From Hofstenia miamia (taxonomy: Eukaryota; Xenacoelomorpha; Acoela): DNA of 64,000 nt. The stretch is taken from the NCBI GenBank assembly GCA_004352715.1, contig SCFE01000023.1, positions 383,899-447,898 of the forward strand, given 5' to 3'. The notes under the pieces are model-generated. The model was not told where the DNA came from, ran no database searches, and was given only the letters and a program-made list of their open reading frames with translations. Below, piece by piece: positions 14,400 through 26,175 of this stretch (position 1 is the first letter of the stretch; each line of letters begins with the position of its first letter). Both the position numbers and the translations under genes were made by a program.

Positions 14400-14839
14400 T
14401 GAAGGGATTCAAAAACGCATTTTTATTGTTATTTAAGGAATGTTTAGGTCTATTGGGGAACATTCTTTAATGTAATGTTGAAAATTTCTATTAAAGCGTA
14501 TTGCTGAGGCAGAGGTTGCTGAAAAGATTAACAAATTTTTCTTTGAAATTTTCGAATTTTTGAAAAAGATTTAAGTTCTTTCCTTACCTACTATTCATGT
14601 ATTTATAAGTTTTTGAGCCCATGCTTCTTGATATGAGCAAAGATATTCTAAACCCATTGAGGCGTGCCTTGCTGAAAGTAATAAAACGCTCGATGAGATA
14701 GTGCTGGGTCGCGGATTTAGAGCGAAAAAGAAAGAGAAGACTCTCATCTATCACGTGGTGCTTTCAGATTGAGCATAGCGTTTAAAAAATTTGCTATAGG
14801 ATCATAAAAAATTTTTAAACATCACCAGACTGCTTAAGG
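14400..14839 (+). mobile_element. R1 repeat copy b
   Basis: Shares the R1 body (phrases 'tttcgaatttttga', 'cattgaggcgtgcc') and ends with CCAGACTGCTTAAGG followed by TTAA. The left terminal repeat is degraded, so the start is approximate. Confidence 0.6.
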
Positions 14840-15799
14840 TTAATTAATTTTTTATTGTTCTTTATTTTTTCATCACTAAACATAGTTTTACTAAAATTTA
14901 CTTAAGACATTTTTTTTTGAAAAAACTAATTTTTTTAAGATTATTTGTTTTTGGGCGAAAAGAAAGTTTTCAGAATTAGTGTATTTATAGATGTGTTGTG
15001 AAAAATTATTTAATATTGCCTTAGCCAATTTTGCATAATCGAATGAACATATTTTTATTAGATATAATAGCAACGAATGGAAATAGTGAATGAAACATTT
15101 TGGGTCTATTTTACATTGAAACATAATATGGAGGAATTTAAACTGAGTGGCAGTATTCTCGTTCTTGTCAACCAATGATATGCACAATGCCTATAAATAA
15201 TCACATATTTGGTATTGAAAAGTAATTTTCATCTGATATTAATATTGAAATTCTCAAAGCTTTCTGGTGGCTGCAAGTACCTCATAGATGCATATTTGTA
15301 AATTGCTTTGACCTATGCTACGTTTGACTCAAATAACATGTTTATCCATCCTTATGAGAGCATCAAACACTTTAAAATTTGAATAATTTAATATTCAAAG
15401 TAAATTTATTCTTTTCATCAGCGTAATTTACTTATTTTTAACAAAATATTATTTTATAGATTTAAAAAAATTATTTTAATTCTTGCAATTTGTTTACTTA
15501 AAGATTATGATTTTGCAATAGTTGTTGAAAATTTATTCCTAGCAATAAAAAGGTATGCCATAACAAGCGTTCGGAAGAAACCCAAAAACTGGTAACATTT
15601 AGAATTTAGGAATAAATTATTCTCATATAGCACATAATTATAATTTTTTTATAAGCATCACAAGATAGAAAAATGTCTCTTCTTTTATTTTCATTCTGAA
15701 ACATTGATATCTGTTTTTGCAGATGGCACTTCTCAATGGCTTTCGGGAGGGTGTCTACATAAAAAGAATCAGTTATGGTTAGTTGTTGCTTTTGTGGGC

Positions 15800-16046
15800 T
15801 TTCGACCGCCTCATTACTTGAAAACTGGAAATGAATAGAATTTAAAACTTTTCTTAAAAAATCGGAATTGTCAATAAAAAAAGATTGTATCTTTTACAAC
15901 ACTACATTCAATTGTAAATTTTAAACGTTGCGTTCGAGTATGTTCTCCAATAGATGTCTTCATATCTCCAGATTTTCAAATTTCATAATTGGCTCAGGAA
16001 ATTGCTTGAAAATGTGAAAAAAACAGTTTGTTCTTTATTAATGGAT
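15800..16046 (-). mobile_element. R1 repeat copy e, partial
   Basis: Reverse-strand R1 fragment containing the 'gttctttatta' end and the 'tgttctccaatagatgtctt' phrase shared with the copies near 29.3 and 50.1 kb. The outer left boundary could not be fixed. Confidence 0.5.
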
Positions 16047-16549
16047 TAAAGTCTATGCTCTTCAAACAAAGGAAAATTTTCAATTATGTTAACATTTTAA
16101 CACGTTGTGCAACAATTTTTCAAAAATCAAATATATTTTAGTTTAAATAATAAGTGTGAAAACTTAAGCAAACATTTATATTCAAAATTTTCATATTCAT
16201 ACAAATTCTATTAGTATTTTACCGAAATGATAGTCCTTTCTTTCAATGTACTCATGATTTCAAATACAAAAGTCAACAACAAATTTGCTTTAAATATTAT
16301 TCATTAAAACTCCAACGAATTCAATTTTAACTAGAATTTGTTGAGTGAATTGAGCATGGAGTTGATTAGCAAGCATGCTAAGTAAATTATTTTAGCAAAA
16401 AATTATTTTTCGCATGCTTATTAATTTTTATTTTCAGTCGAATGATTATGATGATTGAAAGTAAGTCTTTGAATGAAACTTTATGCAAGATGTGATTTGC
16501 GACTATAAAGTCAATCATCGGCTAAAACTTAAATTGCAACCTGTCTAAT

Positions 16550-16553
16550 ATAG

Positions 16554-16589
<36 letters not shown>

Positions 16590-16725
16590 NNNNNNNNNNN
16601 NNNNNNNNNNNNNNNNNNNNNNNNNNNNNNNNNNNNNNNNNNNNNNNNNNNNNNNNNNNNNNNNNNNNNNNNNNNNNNNNNNNNNNNNNNNNNNNNNNNN
16701 NNNNNNNNNNNNNNNNNNNNNNNNN

Positions 16726-16755
<30 letters not shown>
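16550..16755. repeat. (TA)n microsatellite containing a 136-N gap
   Basis: About 40 bp of alternating A/T precede the N run (16590-16725) and about 30 bp follow it, so the gap is an unresolved microsatellite. Confidence 0.95.
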
Positions 16756-16759
<4 letters not shown>

Positions 16760-17198
16760 CAATCATATTTAAAAAAAATTTCAAAAAATTTATATAAATT
16801 TTTTATATAAGTTATTTTTAAGTACTAATACAAGTCAATGATAATTTAATTTATAGCTAGAAAATAACTATTTGCATCAAAGGTATTTTATTTATATGAA
16901 TCGATGGCTTTTTTCAATTATTTGAATTTTATAGGGTTGAATTTCTTAAAAAATGGTATTAATAGTATTAATATGAATTTAGTAAATTAAAGTTTTCAAA
17001 CAGGCTTTATATCATGGGGAAATTTTTAACGCTTTATTGATTACAAACATGAAATTCTGAAGTGTTTTCAATTTTTTTTTAGTAAACCTTCTGTATAAGT
17101 TTCAATCATATTTGATAAAAATATTTTTTAAATAATATTTTAAGAATGTACTTCATAAATTATTACTACAAATTATAGCCTACAATGATAAAATGGGT

Positions 17199-17410
17199 TT
17201 TAGCCTTAGACTGCCTTGTAGCCTTTTAAAAGGATAAAGGCTTTTCCATATTTTGATCAATTTTCCCAAACGTGGGGTTTTGACGCATCTATTGTTAAAC
17301 GTGCTCTCATATAATGTTTAATATTGTGTTTTGTTGCCTGAGGTACATGAAAAGATTAGGTTTTTAAAATAATTCCGATTGTTTAAAAAATCTCAAAATT
17401 TTCTCCACAC
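17199..17410 (+). mobile_element. R1 repeat copy c, partial
   Basis: Begins with CCTTAGACTGCCTTG, a variant of the R1 terminal repeat, and continues with diverged R1 body. The right half is missing or unrecognisable. Confidence 0.45.
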
Positions 17411-17455
17411 TAATGTTCAAGTCAAAAATAGCTTAGACGCGATTTCAAAGCGTGT

Positions 17456-17830
17456 TTGAAAGAGGAGGCATTACTCTATTTTGTAGTGCAGATTATTTAT
17501 ATCTTTATCAGTTCAAAAATTTTTTTAATATGCCATCAAAAGTTTAAGAATTTTCTAGAAATTAGTTTTAAGATCACTATTTCCATTTCTACTGCGGCAA
17601 TGTTAGGTGCCTATTTTGACATGATTTTTACAGTTTTTGGAGAGCCGCGTTTCTTTCGTGGTCACTCAAATTATTCAACACTTATATGCCATCTCACACA
17701 ACCTAATGTATTTATAGTAGGTCTTGCCTCTCATCAGAAAAAATTGATTACACTTCTGCCTAAATTCTTTGAACATTGCTCGCAAGAAAGATTTTTGTCT
17801 AATAGTTCTAACTTTTCAAATGCTGCTTAA
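17456..17830 (+). other. unassigned 124-codon open frame
   Basis: An open forward frame with a hydrophobic first half (I/F-rich, as random AT-rich DNA tends to give) and a more balanced second half from about residue 62. No domain, motif or splice context was recognised. It adjoins an R1 fragment. I regard it as more likely chance or decayed repeat than a gene. Confidence 0.15.
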
Positions 17831-18061
17831 ATGCTTCTAGCTGAAACGACTCATTTAAGATGTCCCCATAGAAAATAAACTAAATAATTTTATCGAGGTT
17901 GCGAGGACTAGACGAAAAACCTTTAATGTATATATATATATATATATATCGCTTTCGAACAAATTTCTTACGTCACTTGATGCGTGCAACATGATTTTCA
18001 ATCTTTTCAAATAATTGGCGGAAGAAATGAAATGATATTTATTATTCCGTTGACTTTTGCN

Positions 18062-18336
18062 GGCTGATTGCAGGTGTCAACTACAATAAGGTACACTCAA
18101 AAGCATTCTTGGTGGATGCACAACTCTAGGTTGTTGATCTGGCCCTTCAGTGAAATGGTGTTCCCAGAAGGGTCCACAAATGGGCTGTGGAGTGTAACAA
18201 ATCTTCTCTATGTAAGCAAAGCCATTGCAACAGGTGTTGCTCATGATGGAGACAGAAGCTCCTGTATCAATGGTAGTGTTAATCAGCAATCCTTTCACAT
18301 CTGCAGGGATGACATTAGTGCATAGCAATGAAGTTA
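18062..18336 (-). pseudogene. LTR retrotransposon fragment 1: aspartic protease
   Basis: The reverse strand encodes a retropepsin with the active-site motif IDTGASVSIMS; the catalytic Asp codon lies at 18266-18268. Downstream, the reading moves to another frame that carries a 'G.I.L.G.I' strand pattern typical of the second half of the protease, so the copy is frameshifted. Retropepsins of LTR elements dimerise and cut the Gag-Pol precursor. The fragment is bounded by lone Ns at 18061 and 18337. Its right 43 bp (18294-18336) repeat at 18822-18864, the start of fragment 2. Ty3/Gypsy-like is the most likely type, but integrase and RT are not present here to confirm it. Confidence 0.75.
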
Positions 18337-18337
18337 N

Positions 18338-19404
18338 CCGTTGACTTTTGCTAGCTAAATTTCGAAATCGATGTCTTCAATTGTGAGCTCATTTGTTGTT
18401 ATTGAAGCATGTACAGTTCATTTCAGTGAAATGCAGTAAAATACTATAAAATTATGCACAATTATTCATTTGGAAATGTGAAAATTTTTGCATATATTTT
18501 TATGCATTCTAAAATTAGACTATTTAAAAATTTTCAAAGGCATTATTGTTTGGCAAACACTTTCTCATGACATATTCCTTGTTTTTTCTTCACAAAAGTA
18601 TGTCCGTCTCTTCCCAAAAACTTCAATCTTATACTAGCCCGTAGTATATTATTTTCTTAACTGCTATCAGCGTATAAGCACATATTTATTAGCTAAAAAT
18701 TACAATTAATCTATCTAAAGTAGAAGGTTTAGATATATGAATGAAATTGGTGAAATTTTTGTTTGCATATATTTCATAGTTGAAGCATTTTATGCAAATT
18801 GAATGTCTTAGAAAAGTTGGNTTCACATCTGCAGGGATGACATTAGTGCATAGCAATGAAGTTATCACCAAAACATCATGTGCATGGTTTTCAGGAGGTG
18901 GAGCTCCAACTAATTTAAATGACTGACAGACTCAACCAGGGTGTTGGGAGTCTACAGTTCAATGGATGGCTCATCAATGATAATACCATCCCCATTTGCA
19001 ATTAGGTGGATAACTGCCCCACTCTGGGTGTGAATGTGAGCTGACTGTCTTTCTGCACCATGGCAGAACTTGAAGAGGTTAGCATTTTAGGGGTAGTTTG
19101 ACCTGTCTTCAGGTCACCAGCATCTTTCTTGATGGGTGTTGTGTTTTGTAGCATATAAACAATGCTGATTGCCTTCTTAATAATAGAGTTCAAATCATCC
19201 TCTGTATCACAGTTTAGTTTGAGGTGGCTCCTGATGGTGGAAGGGAATCCCCAACAAATGTATGAGAAAAGATCATGTTGCAAATACTCNGAAGCATTTT
19301 ATGCAAATTGAATGTCTTAGAAAAGTTGGTGTACCGAAAAGTCATGTTACCTAAATATATGAATTTTATTGAGAAATGACTTAAGAGAATTTTTGGAACT
19401 TAAA
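18338..19404. other. host contigs interleaved with the retroelement pieces
   Basis: Host segments 18338-18820 and 19291-19404 overlap each other by an identical 39 bp (18782-18820 and 19291-19329). The first also overlaps the sequence left of the N at 18061 by 14 bp (CCGTTGACTTTTGC). The host sequence is therefore continuous once the retroelement pieces are removed. This block is not coding. Confidence 0.8.
18822..19289 (-). pseudogene. LTR retrotransposon fragment 2: Gag end to protease linker
   Basis: Reverse-strand frames contain the C-terminal part of a Gag capsid-like protein (the 93-codon frame 19002-19283), then, after a frame change, a linker that runs into the protease beginning shared with fragment 1. 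The last 88 bp (19202-19289) repeat at 19406-19493 with one mismatch, linking it to fragment 3. No zinc-knuckle CX2CX4HX4C is visible. Bounded by lone Ns at 18821 and 19290. Confidence 0.6.
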
Positions 19405-19405
19405 N

Positions 19406-19654
19406 CTGTATCACATTTTAGTTTGAGGTGGCTCCTGATGGTGGAAGGGAATCCCCAACAAATGTATGAGAAAAGATCATGTTGCAAATACTCTGGAGTT
19501 AACTTGCTGAGGCAAAAGAGTCTATTGACTTGTGTAATGTAAGTCCTCACATTGTCTCCCTTCTTGAAGGAAAGGTCACATAAAAGCATCTTGTATTGCT
19601 GCTTGATGTGAGGCACTTTGTCGTGGTCCTTGAAGTGACCAGCAAGTAATTGAT
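19406..19654 (-). pseudogene. LTR retrotransposon fragment 3: Gag capsid region
   Basis: One open reverse frame covers the whole piece and encodes a Gag-like segment with the pattern 'Y.Q...LF.LSKLT', reminiscent of Ty3/Gypsy capsid proteins. It overlaps fragment 2 by 88 bp, so fragments 1, 2 and 3 tile into one continuous element. Bounded by lone Ns at 19405 and 19655. Confidence 0.55.
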
Positions 19655-19655
19655 N

Positions 19656-19690
<35 letters not shown>

Positions 19691-21808
19691 CATTCATAAA
19701 TACATACTTACATACATACATGCTTTTTCATCAAATTATTGGTTTTAAACTAGAAAAAATCATGTTTATTATGTATCGCCTCATTTTTAATAAACACAGA
19801 AATGTATAAAATTGCTAATTTTTTGAGTTGATTGCTTATACAATTATCAATTCCTTTTTTGTGGACGAATTCTGTTTAGTAATTCATTGTTGTTGATGTT
19901 ACTGTAAATCGGTAGACAATTATTATAGTAGGACCAAAGTTTTATGCTGGTTTCAAACTTAAGCAACAGAACACGTTTATAGAGTGCGAGATTTTGATTT
20001 CATGTAAATTTAGCTATTTTGTAAGCGTCAGTACTTCAATTCTATTAAAATAAACTATTGTTTTTACAACGTCTATTGTAATCATGGCCTGGCAATTTAT
20101 AGTTCAAAATGAGGCTACGAAAACTCTAAGATGCATGGAATTAGAGGTTGTTTTCTGATTCAGCATCCAACGTAAACAACAGTAGGAATTTAGTTCATTA
20201 CTGAAGCGTTTCATTAATTGAATTTGCTTCAAAGCAAGTAAAGCGTAAGTTCTCCTTTTAATTGTTGGATAATTTTTAAATTATCAATATTGAAAAACAA
20301 TATTTAACTCTTAGATGACAATTGCGGTTCATTGGACCCCAAACAAAATTCTTCAACGTCTTGCTAATTAACTAATATAATGAATTTTGACATGCTCATA
20401 GGAGAATTATGATCTTAACATATAGTTCAAAAAATTGAAATTTGAAAAATGTTTTTGCAGTATAAATAGTTAGTTTTCCTTTAATAGTTAAGCATATCTA
20501 TAGCAAGCTTGTTTGGAGTTCTGACTTTTGTACAACCTTAAGTTAATCTTTAGATGTTTATAAATTATTTCTAAGATGTTTAAGTAGAACGCATTTATTT
20601 GCCTTAGAATTTTTTCTAAATGTTTACTATTAATCATTTTCAAAAAAAGGTTGATTTCTTTAATTCAAATATAATGTAACATTAAAATTCATTAATTTTG
20701 GAAGTTTAAGTTTTGATTTTTTCTTACAAATTTATATTTATATATTACATTTATCATTAGTTTTTTATTAAACATTGGTAATTATGTTAAATATTTTAAA
20801 AAAATTGATCTTTTAAATAGATATTTTTTCTTTTGCTGAATTATTTAATCCCTATTATTAGTTTGTTTATGTTGTTTGTAGACTGAATCATTTGACTATA
20901 TTGACATTTTATGGTGTCTATATGTCAAATATCATGTTAAGTTTTCTTCATTCTTATAATTGATCGAAAACAACAGAAGAGAGGCGCCATCCAACGACTA
21001 TTGGCAGCCATTTTATTGATTGTATTGTTTTAATTATATTATTACACTTGATTAATAATAGATTGACTGTGTGATTTGAATTTTGTAAGGTTGATGTATT
21101 TTTTAATTTTCAATTTATTTTTGTCTTTGCTAAAATAATGTTGCTTCATTTAGTTAATTTTTATTTTATATATATTTGGATTACGTCACATATTTACAAC
21201 ACAATTATAAAATTACTTAAGCAATTAAGTTTTATGTGAGATATTTTAGAAAAAAGTACATTTTAAGAGTTTTTTGCAAATATTTTAAACTATATATATA
21301 TATATCAAATCGAAAAATTGAAGAATCTTTTTGTCAAATGATCATAGGAATGCGACGCCAAAAGGGCATTAATTTAATTGGACAAGGCCTAAATTTTTGG
21401 TCAATGTCCATCTCCGCTTGTAAGCCTTCAATTCCAGATTATGCAATTAATTTAAAAATTTTGTTTAAATAAATTAATCGACATTTTTAAAAAAATATTT
21501 TAATTGCTCAAGGAAAATTTCATCATTAAGCACAGATAAAAAATTTGCTTTACTCGCACATCAGTAGACTGTACTCACAGAACCATATCTAAGTTTATTG
21601 TAGGCGTTGAAAGTAACAATATTCTACCAACGCTATAGTAAAATTTTGATTTTTCAAAAATATTTTTTTTATTGATTTTTTCGTTAAGTTGCCTAATATT
21701 TTGAAGGGGATAATAATTTTATATTCTTATCTGAATAAATTAGAAATAATAAAAAATATAATATTTTCTTCAACAACTTTGCAATTGTTCCAAGATAATA
21801 TTTTTAAT
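19656..21808. other. (TA)n tract, then AT-rich non-coding stretch
   Basis: A 31-bp (TA)n run at 19656-19686 is followed by CATA-type repeats and then by about 2.1 kb in which no gene or element was recognised. The small open frame at 21236-21472 has no family resemblance. Confidence 0.55.
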
Positions 21809-22184
21809 CCGACTTGTCAACTAGTCGAATATTTAAGCTCGGTTCCTTTTGAATTTGAATTTTTTCGGCTCTCCAAAAAGAATGTTTCAATGAGGCTCGT
21901 TTCATCTCGCTAAGTTCATTAATAATTTTGCACTTTTTCATGATGTTTTGCATGTTTCTAACTATCATTTAAAATAAGACTATAAGGAACAGAAAAATTT
22001 TATATTGAATGGGATAATTAGAATATTTTTGTAGAATAAGATTAATAGCTTACAAATTATGGGATTACTGTTGCAATTTTTCCTGAAAATAGAAAAGCAG
22101 AACTATAACTTAGCTATTTTTAAATAAGGCTAGTTTTGGACTCAATGAAATGCAGTGCTTATGCTCGGCTCGTTGACAAGTCTG
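21809..22184. mobile_element. hAT-type MITE, family H1 copy 1
   Basis: 376 bp, starting CCGACTTGTCAACTAGTCGA and ending in the complement of CAGACTTGTCAACGAGC. It is the same family as the element at 23023-23393: same TIR, same GAGCTCGG-like internal words, same length. Flanking 8-mers (tttttaat and tttcaagt) are only partly alike, suggesting an older copy. Confidence 0.6.
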
Positions 22185-22269
22185 TTTCAAGTATACATTG
22201 AGGTTTTTATGTGTCAGTTGTTGTTATTGACATTAAATATACAGTAAAGCATTTTATTTTCACATTTAA

Positions 22270-22277
<8 letters not shown>

Positions 22278-22345
<68 letters not shown>
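22278..22345. repeat. (TA)n microsatellite
   Basis: About 68 bp of uninterrupted TA, the longest resolved tract in the window. The tyrosine/isoleucine frame through it is not a gene. Confidence 0.97.
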
Positions 22346-22348
<3 letters not shown>

Positions 22349-23022
22349 AACGTACATCTGTTTATTTGTCAACATGGTTTTGTTTATGTAATTTTGTCAA
22401 AATACGCTTAAATTTGTTTCATTTTATTTAGCATTTTAAAAGAAAACTATCTTCAAAAATGATTTTAAAATGGCTCTGCTATTAAACGCGAGTAATGAAA
22501 ATTAAAATAATAACTCGGCAAGATTTATCATTGTAAGAGATTTTTGATAAAGTACTTACTTCATGTTAGAAGATACTACGGTAGTCAAATAGTCTAATTT
22601 TTCAATAAAGTTGGAAAATATAACACATTGTTGGTGGCAATAGACCACTAAGTCTCGATTTCGTTTTTTTTATAAAGCGCATACGTTTTGAAAGAAATAA
22701 TTCATAGCCTAAATTTGAAGTTAATAATAATAATAGGTTGCTGTTTATTATATTTAATTGCCATTATTAAGGGGTGTCGGCTCTTTGAGTTTAAACAACA
22801 CATATATTACTATTGAACAAAGCGTATTTGATTCCAAAAATATTCAGGGTTTCAAATTTTGATATCAACGAAAAATTCAAACTTCATAATTTCGCATAAA
22901 AATAATCTTAAAAATTCTGAATAATTATTTCACTTTTCTCTAATCAAAATGTATTTTACAAGAAAAATAACTCCTGCTTTTTTCACTTCAGATGCAATTC
23001 TATCTGATTTATCTACTGATAG

Positions 23023-23393
23023 CAGACTTGTCAACGAGACGAGCTTAGTGAGCCCTGCTTGAGTACTACATTGGATATACAACGAGCCCAAAACGAGCCT
23101 TTATTAAGCCAAGCAACTTTATAGTTGTGTTTTTTAATTTGATTATGCAATTTTTTTTAATTTTTTCATTCAATATACCTTTTTAATAAAATTTTAAAAT
23201 GTTTATTAAATAATATGAAGATCTATGTAAACAATTCTGACAGTGCAATATTTTTTTAAAAAATATCGAATTAGAACTAGTCTCATTGAATGGTTCTATG
23301 TACCGGACCGAGCCACACCAAGCAGAACAGAAAATATTCAAAAATAAAACGAGCCGAGCTTAGCTTAAAAATTTCGCCTCATTGACAAGTCTG
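23023..23393. mobile_element. hAT-type MITE, family H1 copy 2
   Basis: 371 bp with terminal inverted repeats starting CAGACTTGTCAACGAGACGA (left) and CAGACTTGTCAATGAGGCGA (right, reverse strand). Flanks are ACTGATAG (23015-23022) and ACTGATTG (23394-23401), an 8-bp target-site duplication with one mismatch. An 8-bp duplication plus CAG...CTG ends is the hAT signature. No transposase is encoded, so it depends on an autonomous element elsewhere. Confidence 0.8.
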
Positions 23394-23401
23394 ACTGATT
23401 G

Positions 23402-24738
23402 CCATAAAATCAAACTTTACATTTCTACATCTGGCTATATCTAATAAATTTGGGAATAATTAAAAAATGAGAATGTGAGCTTTTTATTAAATAGATTTTA
23501 TTTTATTTTTTATTTCATTTGCGCATGGAGTTTAAAATTAAACTCGTTTGTAACTGTGCTTTTGAATAAGCAGAAGTATATTTATTCAAGTTTGATGTTT
23601 TGTCGACTCATTGGCTAATCGCCACAGAATAGTCGCATGCCTCATCCAATATTTCTGCTCGCACATATACATGTTGTCTGCATTGATATTTTCATTCAAA
23701 ATAATGTGATGTTTATTCGAAATATAATTTGCAATTATCAACCGTTTATCTGATCGCTACAGAAACAAATTTTGTGTATAATTAAGTTTTTGATATCTAA
23801 ATTAAGAAAAATAACATGTTTTTACACAAAGACTTCTCTTATATACAACATATTAGGTGTTTACAAATAGATATAAATGAAAGTGGTAAGTATATTTATA
23901 CATGAAATTGCCCTTGTCCCTAAAGTGGGAGAACGCCCTTATCAATGGGCTCTATCAATATTTATTTGCAAAATAATTGAAGTTTGTTTTAGCAAGGCGA
24001 TTTACAAATAGTGTTTTTATATTATGAACGATTAAATATATTTATTTAGAAGCTAATGTAGCATTTCGTCTGCTCAGTGTAAATATACATTGCATTCATT
24101 CGCTCGCTACTTTCTCCCGGGGTGTTGATCGTTGATCGGTAACATAATAATGTTTGCCAATGGGAATTCGAGTTTGTATACATTCTGTATTCGGTTTATC
24201 CCATCGATCGACTTTGATCTCGGTACCGCGTTCAACTGTGTTGTCTGCTTAAAGTGATTTGCTTGTCAATTTTGAGTAACGCTATGCACTGTTAACTAAC
24301 GTTACTCAATTATTTATAGAAATTTTTATAAAATTTGTTTAAACTAGTAACCATTATTAACTTCCATTCACGTAGAGATGTAGTCAGCGATAGCTGAAGT
24401 ATGTGATCTATGCTAGACTGATTCCTTTCTGCCAATGAACTGTTAGTTTTGATTCCTTGGATTTCGGATCGTCGTTGTCTACTTTTGTATGGAAATGTCG
24501 ATTCGATTATTTCAATTTACTTGCTTTATTAGTTCCGTTTGCTTTTTCATTTATTTTTATCTATGATGCTAGATTCAGGCAGTGATGTTGTTTTTATCTA
24601 TAGGGAATAATCTCCTTCTCCAAAGAAAAGAGACTTTATTAATCAAGGCAAAACACAATGATGAAATCAAAATGATAAAAGAATTCCGTTCCCAGAAAGC
24701 AAAAATTCTAATCGTTTGAACATTGGAAGAGTTTTTGC
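23402..24738. other. AT-rich non-coding stretch
   Basis: Nothing recognisable; a slightly GC-richer patch at 24085-24245 has no open frame of note. Confidence 0.55.
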
Positions 24739-25333
24739 TAGTACTGGATCCGGTCCGGTTAAAATCCGGTTAAATTATTCCATTTTTGATTTTTAAAATT
24801 TATTGATTACAATGATCGCAGTTACAAAACAATAGAAATTGTGGCAATAAGGGTTCAACGAATCCTACTTGTTGTCATTTTAGTTCCGTATTTCTACATT
24901 TTGTCATTCAAATTATGGAATTGCAATAATGCATGCAATAATTGGAAACAATTATCAAATTTAAGAAAAAATGAAGCTTCGACTCCAACATGGTTGAATT
25001 CCCATTGTTGTTTTTAGACTTTATTTCAATTAGATAAAGTTATTCATAAAGTTCTAAATTTCTTATGCTATTCCATTTTTTATTACTACATACATTTCTT
25101 TCATTACATTTTGCTTATTAGCACACGAGAAATCTACGATGAAATTCCTCAAAATTGACAAATTTGATATAATATTGAACAAGCATATATATTTTATGTT
25201 TGCACATAGGAATAGACCAATTTCATTTTGAAAGATGAAAAGAGAATATATTTTTGTTTTTAATTTGAATATGAGGCTAATTTTTAAAGATCCGGTTAAA
25301 ATACGGTTAAGTATATTGGGATGCACAACACTA
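24739..25333. mobile_element. hAT-type non-autonomous element, family H2
   Basis: 595 bp, left end TAGTACTGGATCCGGTCCGG, right end (reverse strand) TAGTGTTGTGCATCCC, with 'GGTTAAAATNCGGTTAA' words just inside both ends. Flanks GTTTTTGC (24731-24738) and GTTTTTAC (25334-25341) form an 8-bp target-site duplication with one mismatch. No intact transposase frame. Confidence 0.75.
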
Positions 25334-25498
25334 GTTTTTACTCACATACAGCTGTTTCAAAATTTACATGTTCGTAATGAATTGATTGAAAAACATTAAT
25401 GAAATCGAAATGAATTTCGTTTACAAAAAGCAAAAAATGTAAATTGTTTGACAATTTGAAGTGTTTTCACTCAGATGCAATATATTTCAAAATTGACT

Positions 25499-25543
<45 letters not shown>

Positions 25544-25551
25544 GTATATAT
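25499..25551. repeat. (TA)n microsatellite with TG interruptions
   Basis: About 53 bp of TA repeats interrupted twice by TG. Confidence 0.95.
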
Positions 25552-26175
25552 TCATTGAAGCCGCGAGCAGGAGCCGCTGTAGTGAGTTTGTTGAAGTAAG
25601 TAGAGCTTTATCAAATGTGTTTTATTGACTGGTTTGTGTGATTGTGCATTAGCCAATTTACAATACCCACAAGAAGATCAACTTTTACGGCGTGGGATCC
25701 AGCAAAATGACTTAGTCTTTCATTTGGTTTATAGTTTGTCGTTTTCCAATGCGTTTTGAATAGGTAAAGGAATCGCTGGTTTGATTAGGGTGAATAGTTT
25801 CACTCGCTGCTGCATGGCTAATGTTGAATCAAAGGACCATTACATGATTTGACATACCTATGCTATGTAGAATCACAATTTTTGACTTCAAAATGACTAC
25901 GGGCGTTTTGTCAGTCATGTCTGAATAATGACAGATATTTCACAGTTCTGTGTTTATATACACAACAAAAAGACAACTGATGCCCCTAAAGCTACATTCA
26001 TTGATTGTCAGTAAATAATACCAATTACACACATATGCATTCACGTACATGTATGTACACTAGTATTTTAGTGATTTTTGAGGTGGCCAATAAATTGTGG
26101 CCACGATTATATATTATATATTATATATATCATATTATATATATATATATATATATATCATATTATATATATATA

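Noticed and set aside
15723-15777. Open 18-codon segment between TTTTTGCAG and GTTAGT
   Set aside because: Weak donor, very short, and adjoining an R1 fragment; chance is more likely.
22211-22411. Frame with a long Tyr-Ile repeat
   Set aside because: Translation of a (TA)n microsatellite.
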